A DNA stretch of 64,000 nucleotides from Eriocheir sinensis (GCF_024679095.1 NC_066516.1:5372480-5436479), one strand, 5' to 3'; shown: positions 16,228 through 45,200, counted from the first letter of the stretch. Translations and numbers: made by a program. Notes: generated from the letters alone by a model not told the origin.

Positions 16228-17510
16228 ATTAAATGAAATATATGTACAAAATACACATAAAATAATGTAAATTTATATGAAAATATATATACAAATACAC
16301 ATAAAATACCATGAATTTGTATAAAATTATATACTCAAAATAAATATTAAATAATGTAAATGCGTATAAAAATATATATACAAAGTACATATAAAATAAT
16401 GTAAATTCGTATCAATATAAATCAACAAAATACCAATAAAATAATATATATTTGAATGAAAATAGATTTACAAAATACACATAACCTAACTAAAATTTGT
16501 ATTGAAATATATTCAAAAATATATAAAAATAATTTGAGTTTGAATGAAAATAGATATTCAAAATACACATAAAACTAGGTAAATTTCTTTGAAAAATATA
16601 TACAAAATACCCATAAAATATTGTAAATTTGTGTCAAAATATATAAACAAATACACATAAAATAACGTAAATTTGTATGAAAAATATATACAAAATACAC
16701 ATAGAATAATGTCAAATCGTATCAAAATGAATGAGCAAAATATCAATAAAATAACGTAAATTTGTATGAAAATAAAGATGCAAAATACCCATAAAATAAA
16801 GCATATTTTTATAAAAATACAAATAGAAAAATACACATAGAATAATTAAATTTGTATTAAAATTAATATACAAACTGCATATACAATAAATTTAAATTTG
16901 ATTATATTAAATGAAATATATATACAAAATAAACATAAAATAAGGTAAATTTGTAATAAAATATATGTATGAATACACATAAAATAATATAAATTTGTAT
17001 GAAAATATATATACAAATACACATAAAATAACATGAATTTGTATAAAATTTGTTTCAAAATATATACGAATACACACAATAAAACAACGTAAATTTTATG
17101 AAATGTATATATAAATACACATTAAATAATTTAAATACGTAGAAAATATATATACAAATACATAAAATAATGTAAATTCGTAAAAAATTAAATACACAAA
17201 ATTCCAATAAAAGAATGTATATTTGTAGGAAAATATATATACAAAACACAAATAAAATAACTAAAATTTGTATAAAAATATATACAAAAATACACAAAAA
17301 TAATTGAAATTTGTTTGAAAATAGATATGCAAAATACACATAAAGTTAGGCATTTTTGTATTGAAATACATATACAAAACTCACATAAAATAATGTAAAT
17401 TTGTATGAAAATATATAAACAAATACATATAAAATAACGTAAATTTGAATAAAATATATATACAAAATATACATTAAATATTTTAAATATGTATAAAAAT
17501 ATATTATATT
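16228..17510 (-). repeat. 45-bp AT satellite, block 13 (inverted)
   Basis: Two copied pieces joined together. 16228-16840 is like 25220-25830, and 16850-17510 is like 8450-9105. Between 17089 and 17165 five homopolymer or short deletions cluster relative to the other copies (see findings). It ends at junction J1. Confidence 0.84.
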
Positions 17511-22720
<5,210 letters not shown>

Positions 22721-22800
22721 ATAGAGCAAATTTCTATGAAAATATATATTCAAAATACATATAAAATTATGTAAATAAGTATAAAAATATATATATCAAA
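22721..22800 (-). repeat. 45-bp AT satellite, block 15 (short inverted patch)
   Basis: Under two inverted monomers, from 'gagcaaatttctatgaaaat' to 'atatatatcaaatac'. Read in reverse this continues the sequence that precedes junction J2 at about 47004, so the patch is the inverted edge of a copied junction. Confidence 0.8.
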
Positions 22801-24955
22801 TACTTCATTTTATGTGTATTTTGTATATATTTTTATATAAATCAACGTTATTTTATGCGTCTTCGTATATATATTTTGAAACAAATTTACATTGTTTTAT
22901 ATGTATTTTGCATATCTATTTCAATACAAATTTACCTTACAGTATGTGCATTTTTTATATTTATTTTAATACAAATTTTAATATTTTATGTGTATTTTTG
23001 TATATATATATTTATAAAAAAATGCGTTATTTTATGGCTATTTTGCATCTTTATTTTCATACAAATTTACATTATTTTATTAATATTCTGTGTATTTATT
23101 TTGATACGATTTTACATTATTCTATTTGTGTTTTGAATATATTTTTTTTATACATATTTACATTATTTAATTAGTATTTTGTATATATATTTGATAAAAA
23201 TTTACTTTAATTTAAGTGTATATGTTTATATATTTTCATTCAAACTTCCATTATTTTATGTGTATTTTGTATATGTATTTCAATACAAATTTACCTAGTT
23301 TTATGTGTATTTTGTATATTTATTTTCATACAAATTTAAATTATTTTTGTGTATTTTTGTATATAGTTTTATAAAAACTTAGGTTATTTTATGAGTATTT
23401 TTTATATCTATTTGCATACAAATGCACATTCTTTTATTGATATTTTGTTTATTTATTTTGACGAGAATTTAAATTATTTAATGTGTATTTTGTATATATA
23501 TTTTTATACGTATTTACATCATTTCATGTGTATTTTATATATATATTTCTATAGAAATCTACGTTATATTATGTGTATTCGTATATAGATTTTTAAACAA
23601 ATTTACACTTTTATGTGTATTTTGCATATTTTTTCAATACAAATTTACCTTATTGTATATGCATTTTGTATATTAATTTTAATACAAATTTAATTATTCT
23701 ATGTGTATTTTTGTATATGTATTTTATAAAAATATGCTTTATTTTAGGGGTATTTTGCATCTTTATTTTCATACAAATTTACGTTATTTTATTGATATTC
23801 TGCTCATTCATTTTGATACGATCTGACATTATTCTATGTGTATTTTATAAATATTTTTCATACAAATTTACGTTATTTTATGTGTAATTGTTTATATATT
23901 TTGACACAAATTTACAATATTTTATGGGTATTTTGTATATATATTTCAAAAGATATTTACCTAGTTTTATGTGTATCTTGAATATCTATTTTCATACAAA
24001 CTCAAATTATTTATATGTATTTTTGTATATATTTCAATACAAATTTTGGTTATGTTATGTGTATTTTGTAAATCTATTTTCATTCAAATATATATTATTT
24101 TATTGGTATTTTGTTGATTTATATTGATACGAATTTACATTATTTTATATGTACTTTTTATATATATTTTTATACGCATTTACATTATTTAATATTTATT
24201 TTGAATATATAATTTTATACAAATTCGTGGTATTTTATGTGTATTTGTATATATTTTCATATAAATTTACATTATTTTATGTGTATTTTGTACATATATT
24301 TCATTACAAATTTACCTTATTTTATGTTTATATTTATGTGTATTTTCTATATTTATATTTATCCAAATACACATTCTTTTATTGGTATTTTGTTTATTTA
24401 TTTTAAATCGAATTACATGATTATATGTGTATTTTGTACACATTTTTTTTATACGTATTTACATTATTTAATGTGTATTTTGTTTATATATTTTCATACA
24501 AATTTACGGTATTATATGTGTATTTGTATAAATATTTTGATACCAATTTATTTTATTTCATGTATTTTATTTATATATTTCAATTCAAATTTAGCTTATT
24601 TTCTGTGTGTTTTGTATATATTTTCATACAAATTTAATTACTTCTGTGTATTTTTGTATATAGTTTTATATAAATTTACGTTATTTTATGTGTATTTTGT
24701 ATATTTATATTTATACAAATACACATTCTTTTATTAGTATTTTGTTTATTTATTTTGATACGAATTTACATTATTTTATGGGTATTTTGTATACATTTTT
24801 TATACGTATTTACTTCATTTTATGTGTATTTTGTATATATATTTTTATAGAAATCTACGTTATTTTAGGTGTATTCGTATACATATTTTGAAACAAATTT
24901 ACATTGCTTTATATGTATTTTGCATATCTATTTCAAAACAAATTTACCTTATTGT
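22801..24955 (+). repeat. 45-bp AT satellite, block 16 (sense)
   Basis: About 2.15 kb. 23600-24340 parallels 10620-11380 (acacttttatgtg, ctgctcattcattttgat, ccaatttac and gtggtattttatgtg variants). The ending at 24380-24955 parallels 27360-27930. It stops after 'ccttattgta' and switches directly into inverted monomers. Confidence 0.84.
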
Positions 24956-26754
24956 ACATATAAAACAATGTAAATTTGTTTCAAAATATATGTACGAATA
25001 CACATAAAATAACGTAGATTTCTATAAAAAATATATATACAAAATACACATAAAATTAAGTAAATAAGTATAAAAAAAATGTAAACAAAATACACATAAA
25101 ATAATGTAAATTCGAAACAAAATAAATAAACAAAATACCAATAAAAGAATGTGTATTTGTATAAATATAAATGTACAAAATACACATACAAAATAAACAT
25201 AAAATAAGGTAAATTTGTAATGAAATATATGTACAAAATACACATAAAATAATGTAAATTTATATGAAAATATATATACAAATACACATAAAATACCATG
25301 AATTTGTATAAAATTATATTCAAAATAAATATTAAATAATGTAAATGCGTATAAAAATATATATACAAAGTACATATAAAATAATGTAAATTCGTATCAA
25401 TATAAATCAACAAAATACCTATAAAATAATATATATTTGAATGAAAATAGATTTACAAAATACACATAACATAACTAAAATTTGTATTGAAATATATACA
25501 AAAATACATAAAAATAATTTGAGTTTGAATGAAAATAGATATTCAAAATACACATAAAACTAGGTAAATTTCTTTGAAATATATATACAAAATACCCATA
25601 AAATATTGTAAATTTGTGTCAAAATATATAAACAAATACACATAAAATAACGTAAATTTGTTTGAAAAATATATACAAAATACACATAGAATAATGTCAA
25701 ATCGTATCAAAATGAATGAGCAGAATATCAATAAAATAACGTAAATTTGTATGAAAATAAAGATGCAAAATACCCATAAAATAAAGCATATTTTTATAAA
25801 AATACAAATAGAAAAATACACATAGAATAATTAAATTTGTATTAAAATTCATATACAAAATGCATATACAATAAATTTAAATTTGATTATATTAAATGAA
25901 ATAAATATACAAAATAAACATAAAATAAGGTAAATTTGTAATAAAATATATGTATCAATACACATAAAATAATATAAATTGTATGAAAATATATATACAA
26001 ATACACATAAAATAACATGAATTTGTATAAAATTTGTTTCAAAATATATACGAATACACACAATAAAATAACGTAATTTTTTATGAAAATGTATATATAA
26101 AATACACATAAAATAATTTAAATACGTAGAAAAATATATATACAAAATACACATAAAATAATGTAAATTCGTAAAAAATTAAATACACAAAATTCCAATA
26201 AAAGAATGTATATTTGTAGGAAAATATATATACAAAAAACAAATAAAATAACTAAAATTTGTATAAAAATATATACAAAAATACACAAAAATAATTTAAA
26301 TTTGTTTGAAAATAGATATGCAAAATACACGAATACAAATAAAAAAACGTAGATTTCTATAAAAATATATATACAAAATACACATAAAACTATGTAAATA
26401 TGTATAAAAAATATGTATACAAAATACACATAAAATAATGTAAATTCGATTTAAAATAAATAAACAAAATACCAATAAAAGAATGTGTATTTGGATAAAT
26501 ATAAATATTCAAAATACATATACAAAATAAACATAAAATAAGGTAGATTTGTAATAAAATATATGTACAAAATACACATAAAATAATGTAAATTTATATG
26601 AAAATATATATACAAATACACATAAAATACCATGAATTTGTATAAAAATATATATTCAAAATAAATATTAAATAATGTAAAAGCGTATAAAAATATATAT
26701 ACAAAGTACATATAAAATAATGTAAATTCGTATCAATATAAATCAACAAAATTA

Positions 26755-26853
<99 letters not shown>

Positions 26854-27325
26854 TGAAAATAAATTTACAAAAAACACATAACATAACTAAAATATGTATT
26901 AAAATATATACAAAATTACATAGAAATAATTTGAGTTTGTATGAAAATAGATATTCAAAATACACATAAAACTAGGTAAATTTCTTTTGAAATGTATATA
27001 CATAATAGCCATAAAATATTGTAAATTTGTGTCAAAATATATAAACAAATACACATAAAATAACGTAAATTTATATGAAAAATATATACAAAATACACAT
27101 AGAATAATGTCAATTCGTATAAAAATGAATGAGCAGAATATCAATAAAATAATGTATATTTGTATGAAAATAAAGATGCAAAATACCCAAAAAAATAAAG
27201 CATATGTTTATAAAAATACAGATACAAAAATACACATCGAATAATTAAATTTGTATTAAAATTAATATACAAAATGCGTATATAATAAGGTAAATTTGTA
27301 TTGAAAAAATATGCAACATACACGT
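24956..27325 (-). repeat. 45-bp AT satellite, block 17 (inverted)
   Basis: An inverted block of about 2.4 kb split by (TA)n at 26759-26850. It holds two successive versions of the same series (24960-25830 and 26330-27000), which shows a tandem copy within the block. The right junction is the inverse of that at 5380. Confidence 0.84.
26759..26850. repeat. (TA)n microsatellite
   Basis: About 46 TA dinucleotides between 'caacaaaattaataaat' and 'gaatgaaaataaatttac', with inverted satellite on both sides. In the sister copies (25405-25450) the same position reads 'cctataaaataatatatatt' followed by tgaatgaaaatag, so the tract replaced part of a monomer. Confidence 0.96.
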
Positions 27326-28410
27326 TTACTCATACAAATTTATATTAATTTATTGGTATTTTGTTTATTTATTTTGATACGAATTACATGATTATATGTG
27401 TATTTTGTACACATTTTTTATACGTATTTACATTATTTAATGTGCATTTTGTTTATATATTTTCATACAAATTTACGTTATTATATGTGTATTTGTATAA
27501 ATATTTTGATACAAATTTACTTTATTTCATGTATTTTGTAAATATATTTCAATTCAAATTTAGCTTATTTTGTGTGTATTTTGTATATATTTTCATACAA
27601 ATTTTATTACTTCTGTGTATTTATGTATATAGTTTCATATAAATTTACGTTATTTAATGTGTATTTTGTATATTTATATTTATACAAATACACATTCTTT
27701 TATTGGTATTTTGTTTATTTATTTTGATACGAATTTACATTATTTTATGTGTATTTTGTATACATTTTTTTATACGTATTTACTTAATTTTATGTGTATT
27801 TTGTATATATATATATATATTTATAGAAATCTACGTTATTTTATCTGTATTCGTATACATATTTTGAAACAAATTTACATTGCTTTATATGTATTTTGCG
27901 TATCTATTTCAATACAAATTTACCTTATTGTAAGTGTTTCTTATATATTTATTTTAATACAAATCTTATTTTTTTATATGTATTTTGGTATATATATTTT
28001 TATAAATAAAAAAAATGCGTTATTATATTTATGTGTATTTTATTATATATATTTTTTTAAGAAATGCGCTATTTTATGGGAATTTTGCATCTTTATTTTC
28101 ATACAAATCTACATTATTCTATTAATATTATGTGTATTTATTTTGATACGATTTTACATTATTCTATTTGTGTTTTGTATATATTTTTTTATCCAAATTT
28201 ACGTTATTTTAAGTGTATTTGTTTATGTATTTTCATTCATATTTACATTATTTTATATGTATTTTGTATATGTATTTCCATACAAATTTACCTAATTTTA
28301 TGTGTATTTTGTATATTTATTTTCATTCAAATTTAAAATATTTTGTGTATTTTTGTATATAGTTTGATACAAATTTAGGTTATTTTACGTGTTTTTTGAA
28401 TATCTATTAA
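27326..28410 (+). repeat. 45-bp AT satellite, block 18 (sense)
   Basis: About 1.1 kb, a copy of 24380-24955 followed by a segment shared with 36480-37280. At 27803-27820 a slightly enlarged TA core (about 9 repeats) marks the place where 36642-36739 is fully expanded. It ends at junction J8 ('gaatatctattaaatata'). Confidence 0.84.
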
Positions 28411-33218
<4,808 letters not shown>

Positions 33219-35143
33219 AATATATATACGAATACACATAAAATAACGTAGATTTCTATAGAAATATATATACAAAATACACATGAAATGTTGTTAATAC
33301 GTATAAAAATATATATACAAAATACACATTAAATAATGTAAATTCGTGTCAAAATAAATAATTAAAATATCAATAAAAGAATGAGTATTTGTATGAAAAT
33401 ACATATACAAAATACACATAAAATAATGTAAATTTCGATAAAAAATATATACAAAATTAACATTAAATAATGTAAATATATATATAAAAAAATATATACA
33501 AAAAACACATAGAATAATGTTAAATCGTATCAAAAAAAATAAAGAGAATATCAATAAAATAATGTAAATTTGTATGAAAATAAAGATGCAAAATATTCAT
33601 ATAATAACGCATATTTGCATAAAAATATATATACAAAAATACAAATGAAATAATTAAATTTGTATTAAAATAAATATACAAAATGCACGTACATTAAAGT
33701 AAATTTGTATTGAAATAGATATGCAAAATACGCATTAATAATGTAAATTTGTATCAAAATATATATACGAATACTCATAAAATAGAGTAAATTTCTATGA
33801 AAATATACATACAAAATAGATATACAAAAAACACATATATCTAGTTAAATTTGTATTTAAATACATGTACAAGAAACACATAAAATAATGTAGATTTGTA
33901 TGAAATGAAAACAAATACATTTTATATAAAATATATATACAAAATACACATAGAATAATGTAAAATCATATCAAAATAAATACACAGAATATCAATAAAA
34001 TAATGTAAATTTGTATGAAATTAAAGATGCAAAATACCCATAAAATAAAGCATTTTTTTTATAAAAATACATATACAAAAATACACATAGATTAATCAAA
34101 TTTGTATTAAAATTAATATACAAAATGCACATACAATAAGGTAAATTTGTATTAAAAAAATATGCAAAATACACATAAAACAATGTAAATTTGTTTCAAA
34201 ATATATATACGAATACACATAAAATAACGCAGACTTCTATAGAAATATATATACAAAATACACTTGAAATAATGTAAATACGTATAAAAAATATATACAA
34301 AATACACATTAAATAATGTTAATTCATGTCAAAATAAATAAACAAAATATCATGAAAAGAATGTGTATTTGTATGAAAATAGATATACAAAATACACATA
34401 AAATAACCTAAATTTGTATAAGACTATATACAAAAATACACAAAAATAATTTAAACTTGTATGAAAATAAATATACAAAAAACATAAAATTAGGTAAATT
34501 TGTAATGAAATACATATACAAAATACACATAAAATAATGTAAATTTTTATGAAAATATATAAACATATAGACTTAAAATAACGTAAATTTGTATCAAATA
34601 TATATACAAAAAACACATTAAATAATGTAAATATGTATAAAAAAATATATACAAAACACAAATAAAATAATGTAAAATCGTATCAAAATAAATACAGAAA
34701 ATATTAATAAAATAATGTAAATTTGTATGAAAATTAAGATGCAAAATAACCTTAAAATAATGCATTTTTTATAAAAATATATATACGAAAAAACATAAAA
34801 TATTTGATTTTGTATTTAAATAAATAGATATACAAAATGCACATAAAATAAGCTAAATTTGAATTGAAATATATATACAAAATACATAAAATAATGTAAA
34901 TTTGTATCAAAATACTTATACAAATTCACATATAATAACGTAAATTTGTATAAAAATATATAAACAAAATACACATTAAATAATGTAAATGCGTATAAAA
35001 AAATGTACAGAATACACAAATAATCATGTAATTCGTATCAAAATAAATAGACAAAATACCAATAAAATAATGTAAATTTCTATGAGAAAACATATACAAA
35101 ATACACATAAATAACGCAAATATCAATAAAAATATATATAATA
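33219..35143 (-). repeat. 45-bp AT satellite, block 21 (inverted)
   Basis: About 1.9 kb. 33700-35143 is a near copy of 30640-32076 at an offset of about 3.05 kb, a tandem duplication of inverted material. It ends at the complete J1 junction. Confidence 0.85.
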
Positions 35144-37280
<2,137 letters not shown>

Positions 37281-38303
37281 TATATATACAAAATACATAT
37301 CAAATTATGTAAATACGTATAAAAATATATATACAAAATACATATCAAATAATGTAAATTCGTGTCAAAATAAATAGACAAAATATCATGAAAAGAATGT
37401 GTATTTGTATGAAAATAGATAATAGATAATAAATTTGTATAAAATATATATGCAAGATACACATTAAATAATTTAAATTCTCGTCAAAATAAATAAACAA
37501 AATATCAATAAAAGAATGTGTATTTGTATGAAAATAGATATACAAAATAATCATAAAATAACCTAAGTTTGTATAAAACTATATACAAAAATACACAAAA
37601 ATAATTTAAATTTGTATGAAAATAAATATACAAAATACACATAAAATTAGGTAGATTTGTATTGAAATACATATACAAAATACACATAAAATAATGGAAA
37701 TTTGAATGAAAATATATAAACATATACACTTAAAATAACGTAAATTTGTATCAAATATATATACAAAATACTAATTAAATAATGTAAATATGTATAAAAA
37801 AAATATATACAAAACACAAATAGAATAATGTAAAATCGTGTCAAAATAAATACAAAGAATATTAACTAAATAATGTAAATTTGTATGAAAATAAAGATGC
37901 AAAATAGCCATAAAATAACGCATTTTTTATAAAAATATATATATACCAAAATACACATAAAATATTAAAATTTGTATTAAAATAAATATAAAAAATGCAC
38001 ATACTGTAAGGTAAATTTGTATTGAAATAGATATGCAAAATACATATAAAACAATGTAAATTTGTTTCAAAATATATATACGAATACACATAAAATAACG
38101 TTGATTTCTATAAAAATATATACAAAATACACATAAAATGAAGTAAATACGTATTAAAAAATGAATACAAAATACATATAAAAATCGTATCAAAATAAAT
38201 AAACAAAATACCAGTAAAAGAATGTGTATTTGTATAAATATAAATATACAAAATACACATAAAATATCGTAAATTTGTATAAAACTATATACAAAAATAC
38301 ACA
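37281..38303 (-). repeat. 45-bp AT satellite, block 23 (inverted)
   Basis: About 1 kb, starting at J8. The first 180 bp parallel 28411-28600. Later monomers include a shortened unit near 38175-38190, where two half-monomers are fused ('acatataaaaatcgtatc'), a deletion of about one monomer. It flips to sense at 'tatacaaaaatacacattc'. Confidence 0.83.
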
Positions 38304-39415
<1,112 letters not shown>

Positions 39416-40341
39416 TAACAAAAATAAATTCAGAATACACAAAAATAGATATGCAAAATACATATAAACAATGTAAATTTGTTTCAAAATATATATACGA
39501 ATACACATGAAATAAGGTAGATTTCTATAAAAATATATATACAAAATACACATAAAATTAAGTAAATACGTATAAAAAATGTATACAAAATACACATAAA
39601 ATAATGTAAATTAGTATCAAAATAAATAAACAAAATACCAATAAAAGAATGTGTATTTGTATAAATATATATATATACAAAATACACATTAAATAATATA
39701 AATTTGTTTAAAACTATACAAAATACACATGAAATGATGTAAATTCGTATAAAAATATATATACAAAATACACATTAAATAATGTAAATTCGCGTCAAAA
39801 TAAATAAACAAAATATAAATAAAAGAATGTGTATTTGTATGAAAATAGATATACAAAATACATAAAATAACCTAAATTTGTATCAAACTATATACAAAAT
39901 ACAAAAATATTTTAAATTTGTATGGAAATAAATATACAAAATACACTTAAAATAAGGTAAATCTGTATTGAAATAGATATGCAAAATACATATAAAACAA
40001 TGTAAATTTGTTTCAAAATATATATACGAATACACATAAAATAACGTAGATTTGTATAAAAATATATATACAAAATACACATAAAATGAAGTAAATACGT
40101 ACAAGAAAATGTATACAAAATACACATAAAATAATGTAAATTCGTATCAAAATAAATAAACAAAATACCAATAAAAGAATGTGTATTTGTATAAATATAA
40201 ATATACAAAATACACATAAAATAACGTAAATTTGTATAAAACTATACAAAATACACAGAAGTAATTAAATTCGTATGAAAATAGATATACAAAATACAGA
40301 TAAAATAAGCTAAATTTGAATTGAAATGTATATACAAAATA
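39416..40341 (-). repeat. 45-bp AT satellite, block 25 (inverted)
   Basis: About 0.9 kb, parallel to 3327-3960 over its first half. Where 3571-3738 has a 168-bp (TA)n tract, this copy has only about 7 repeats (39665-39677), again the same site in two length states. The right edge is at 'tatatacaaaatacaatat'. Confidence 0.84.
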
Positions 40342-40979
40342 CAATATTTTATGTGTATATTTGAATTTGTATTTTGGTTATTTTATGTGTATTTTGTATA
40401 TATATTTTCATCCAAAATTTCATTATTTTATTGGTATTTTCTTAATTTAATTCGATACGAATTTAGATTATTTCATAGGTATTTTCTATACATATTTTTA
40501 TACTCATTTACATTATCTAATGTGTGTTTTGTATATATATTTTTATGCAAATTTATTTTATGTTCATTTTTGTACATATATTTTTATAGAAATTTGCGTT
40601 ATTTTATGTATATAGTTTTATATAAATTTACGTTATTTTATGTGCATTTTGTATATTTATATTTATACAAATACACATTCTTTTATTGGTATATTGTTTA
40701 TTTACATTTATACGAGTTTACATTATTTTATGTGTATTTTGTATAAAATTTTTTATACGTATTTACTTTATTTTATATGTATTTTGTATATGTATTTTTA
40801 TAGAAATCTACGTTATTTTATGTGTATTCGTATATATATTTTGAAACAAATTTACATTATTTTATATGTATTTTGCATATCTATTTCAATACAAATTTAC
40901 CTTATTGTATGTGCATTTTGTATATTTATTTTAATACAAATTGAAATATTTTTTGTGTATTTTGGTATCAATAATTTTA
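40342..40979 (+). repeat. 45-bp AT satellite, block 26 (sense)
   Basis: About 640 bp. 40370-40970 parallels 19500-20120 (aatttaattcgatacg, tttatgttcatttttg and gtatcaataattttat variants). It ends within the 'ttttataaaaaa' monomer. Confidence 0.83.
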
Positions 40980-41613
40980 TAAAAAAAACGTAAATTTGTA
41001 TAAAAAAAATATGTACAAAACACAAATAGAATAATGTAAAATCGTATCAAAATAAATACACAGAATATTAATAAAATAATGTAAATTTGTATGAAAATAA
41101 AGAAGCAAAATACCCATAAAATAACGTATTTTTTTTATTTATAAAAATATATATACCAAAATACACATCAAAAAATTAAATTTGTATTAAAATAAATATA
41201 CAAAAAACACATACAATAAGGTAAATCTGTATTGAAATAGATATGCAAAATACATATAAAACAATGTAAATTTGTTTCAAAATATATATACGAATATACT
41301 TAAATAACGTAGATTTCTATAAAAATATATATACAAAATACACGTAAAATGAAGTAAATACGTATAAAAAAATGTATACAAAATACACATAAAATAATGT
41401 AAATTCGTATCAAAATAAATAAACAAAATACCAATAAAAGAATGTGTATTTGTATAAATATAAATATACAAAATACACATAAGATAACGTAAATTTAAAT
41501 AAAACTATATACAAAAATACACAGAAGTAATTAAATTTGTATGAAAATATATACAAAATACACACAAAATAAGCTAAATTTGAATTGAAATATATATACA
41601 AAATACTCATATT
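40980..41613 (-). repeat. 45-bp AT satellite, block 27 (inverted)
   Basis: About 630 bp. It resembles the inverse of 48640-49270 and also 54690-54990. It carries the 'acagaagtaattaaat' variant also seen at 7921 and 40256. Confidence 0.82.
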
Positions 41614-41680
41614 TTGCATATCTATTTTCAAACAAATTTAAATTATTTTTGTGTATTTTTGTATATATTTATTTTTGTTA
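41614..41680 (+). repeat. 45-bp AT satellite, block 28 (short sense patch)
   Basis: About 1.5 sense monomers (ttttgcatatctattttc, then ttatttttgtgtattttt). It is followed by the reverse complement of the 'cattattctatgtataac' junction, the only inverted copy of that junction. Confidence 0.8.
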
Positions 41681-41964
41681 TACATAGAATAATGTAAAAT
41701 CGTATCAAAATAAGTATACAGAATATCAATAAAATAATTTAAATTTGTATGAAAATAAAGATGCAAAATACCCATAAGATAAAGCATTTTTTTTAAATAC
41801 ATATACAAAAATACACATAGAATAATTAAATTTGTATTAAAATTAATATACATAATGCACTCATACAAAAACGTAAATTTGTATTGAAAAAAAAAAAACG
41901 CAAAATACAAATAAAACAGTATAAATTTGTTTCAAAATATATATACGAATAAACATAAAATAAC
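41681..41964 (-). repeat. 45-bp AT satellite, block 29 (short inverted)
   Basis: About six inverted monomers, the reverse of 3040-3326. It ends where 'aaaataacgcg' meets 'tatattttatatctatttt'. Confidence 0.82.
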
Positions 41965-42057
41965 GCGTATATTTTATATCTATTTTCATACAAATACACA
42001 TTCTTTTATTGATATTTTGTTAATTTATTTTGACGCGAATTTACATTATTTAATGTG

Positions 42058-42273
<216 letters not shown>

Positions 42274-45200
42274 ACGTGTTTACATCATTTGATGTGTATT
42301 TTGTATATATATTTCTATAGAAATCTACGTTGATTTATGAGTATTCGTATATAGATTTTGAAATAAATTTACACTGTTTTATGTGTATTTTGCATATTTT
42401 TTCAATACAAATTTACCTTATTGTATATGCATTTTGTATAATAATCTTAATACAAATTTAATTATGCTATGTGTATTTTTGTATATGTATTTTTATAAAA
42501 ATATGCTTAATTTTATGGGTATTTTGCATTTTTATTTTCAAACAAATTTACATTATTTTATTTATATTCTGTTCATTTTTTTTAAACAATTTTACATTAT
42601 TCTATGTGTATTTTGTATATCTATATTTATACGTATTTACTTAATTTTATGTGTATTTTGTATATATATTTTTATTGAAATCTACGTTATTTTATGTGTA
42701 TTCGTATATATATTTTGAAACAAATTTACATTGTTTTATATGTATTTTTGCATATCTCTTTCAATACAAGTTTACCTTATTGTATGTGCATTTTGTATAT
42801 TTATTTCAATACAAATTTAAATATTTTATGTGTATTTTGGTATATATATTTTTATAAGAAATGCGCTATTTGATGGGAATTTTGCATCTTTATTTTCATT
42901 CAAATTTACATTATTTTATTAATATTCGGTGTATTTATTTTGTTACGATTTCACATTATTCTATTTGTTTTTTGTATATATATTTTTTTTACATATTTAC
43001 ATTTTTTAAAGTGTATCTTGCATATATATTTCATACAAATTTATTATCTATTATTTATTTTCATGCAAATGCACATTCTTTTCATGATATTTTGTTTATT
43101 TATTTTGACACGCATTTACCTAGATATGTATTTTGTATATATATTTTTATACGTATTTACATAATTTCATGTGTATTTTGTATATATATTTCTATAGAAA
43201 TCTAAGTTATTTTATGTGTATTCGTATATATATTTTGAAACAAATTAACTTTGTTTTATATGTATTTTTGAATATCTCTTTCATTACATATTTACCTTAC
43301 TGTATATGCATTTTGTATATTTATTTCAATACAAATTTAAATATTTTATGTGTATTTTGGTATACATATTTTTATAAAAAATGCGCTAATAAAAAGAGTT
43401 TTATATAAATTTAAAATATTTTATGTGTATTTTTTATATCTATTTTCATTCAAATACACATTTTTTATTGATATTTTGTTTATTTATTTTGACGCGATTT
43501 CACATTATTTAATGTGTATTATGTATATATATTTTTATACGTATTTACGTCATTTCATGTGTATTTTGTATATATATTTCTATAGAAATATATGTTATTT
43601 TATATGTATTCGTATATATATTTTGAAACAAATATACATTGTTTTATGTGCATTTTGCATATTTTTTCAATATAAATTTACCTTATTGTACGTGCATTTT
43701 GTATATTAATTTTAATAGAAATTTAATTATTCTATGTGTATTTTTGTATATGTATTTTCATAAAAAAATGCTTTATTTTATGGGTATTTTGCATCTTTAT
43801 TTTCATACAAATTTACCTTATTTTATTGATATTCTGTGTATTTATTTTGATACGATTTTACATTATTCTATGTATATTTTGTATATATATTTCATACAAA
43901 TGAACGTAATTTTATGTGAATTTGTTTTCATTTCATACAAATTTACATTATTTTATGTGTATTTTGTACATGTATTTAAATACAAATTTAACTAATTATA
44001 TGTGTATTATGTATATCTATTTTCATACAAATTGAAATTAATTTTGTGTATTTTAGTATATATTTTTATTCAAATTTTCGTAATTTTATGTGAATTTTGT
44101 ATATTTATTTTCCTACAAATATACGTTCTTTTATCGGAATTTTGTTTATTTATTTTGATACGAATTTTCATTATTTTAGGTGTATTTGATATATATATTT
44201 TTATACTTATTTACATAATTTTATATGTATTTTGAATATATATTTTCATAGAAATTTACTCTATTTTATGTGTATTCGTATATATATTTTGATTCAAATT
44301 TACATTATTTATGTGTATTTCGCATATCTATTTCAATACAAATTTTCTTTATTGTATGTGCCTTTTGTATATTTATTTTGATGCAAATTTAATTATTTTA
44401 TGTGTATTTTTGTATATATATTTTTAAACAAATATGTGTTATTATATGGGTATTTTGCATCTTTATTTTCATACAAATTTACATTATTTTATTGATTGTC
44501 TGTTTATTTACTTTGATACGATTTTACGTTATTCTGTGTATTTTGTATATATATTTTTAGACATATTTACACTATTTAATGTATATTTTGTACATATATT
44601 TTAAGGAAATTTACGTTATCTTATGTGTATTTGTTTATATATTTTCATACAAATTTACATTATTTTATGTGTATTTTGTATATGTATTTCAATAAAAATT
44701 TGCCTAATTTCATTTGTATTTTGCATATCTATTTTCAAACAAATTTAAATTATTTTTGTGTATTTTTGTATTATTTTTATACAATTATTTTTTTTATTTG
44801 TATTTTGTATATATATTTTCCTACACAGATACATTCTTTTAGAGGAAATTTTGTTTATTTATTTTGATACGAATTTACATTATTTTATGTGCATTTTTTA
44901 TATATTTTTCTATGTATTTACATTATTTTATGTGTATTTTCTATATATATTTTCATAAAAATTTACGTAATTTTATTGTGTGTATTCGTATATATTTTCA
45001 TAAAAATTTTCATTATTTTATGTGTTTTTTGCATATCTATTTCAATAAAAATCTACCTTATTGTATGTGTATTTTGTATATTTATTTTAATACAAATTTA
45101 ATTATTTTATGTGTATTTTTGTATATATATTTTTTTAAATATGAGATATTTTATGGGTATTTTGCATCTTTAATTTTATAAATTTTTACATTACGTACAT

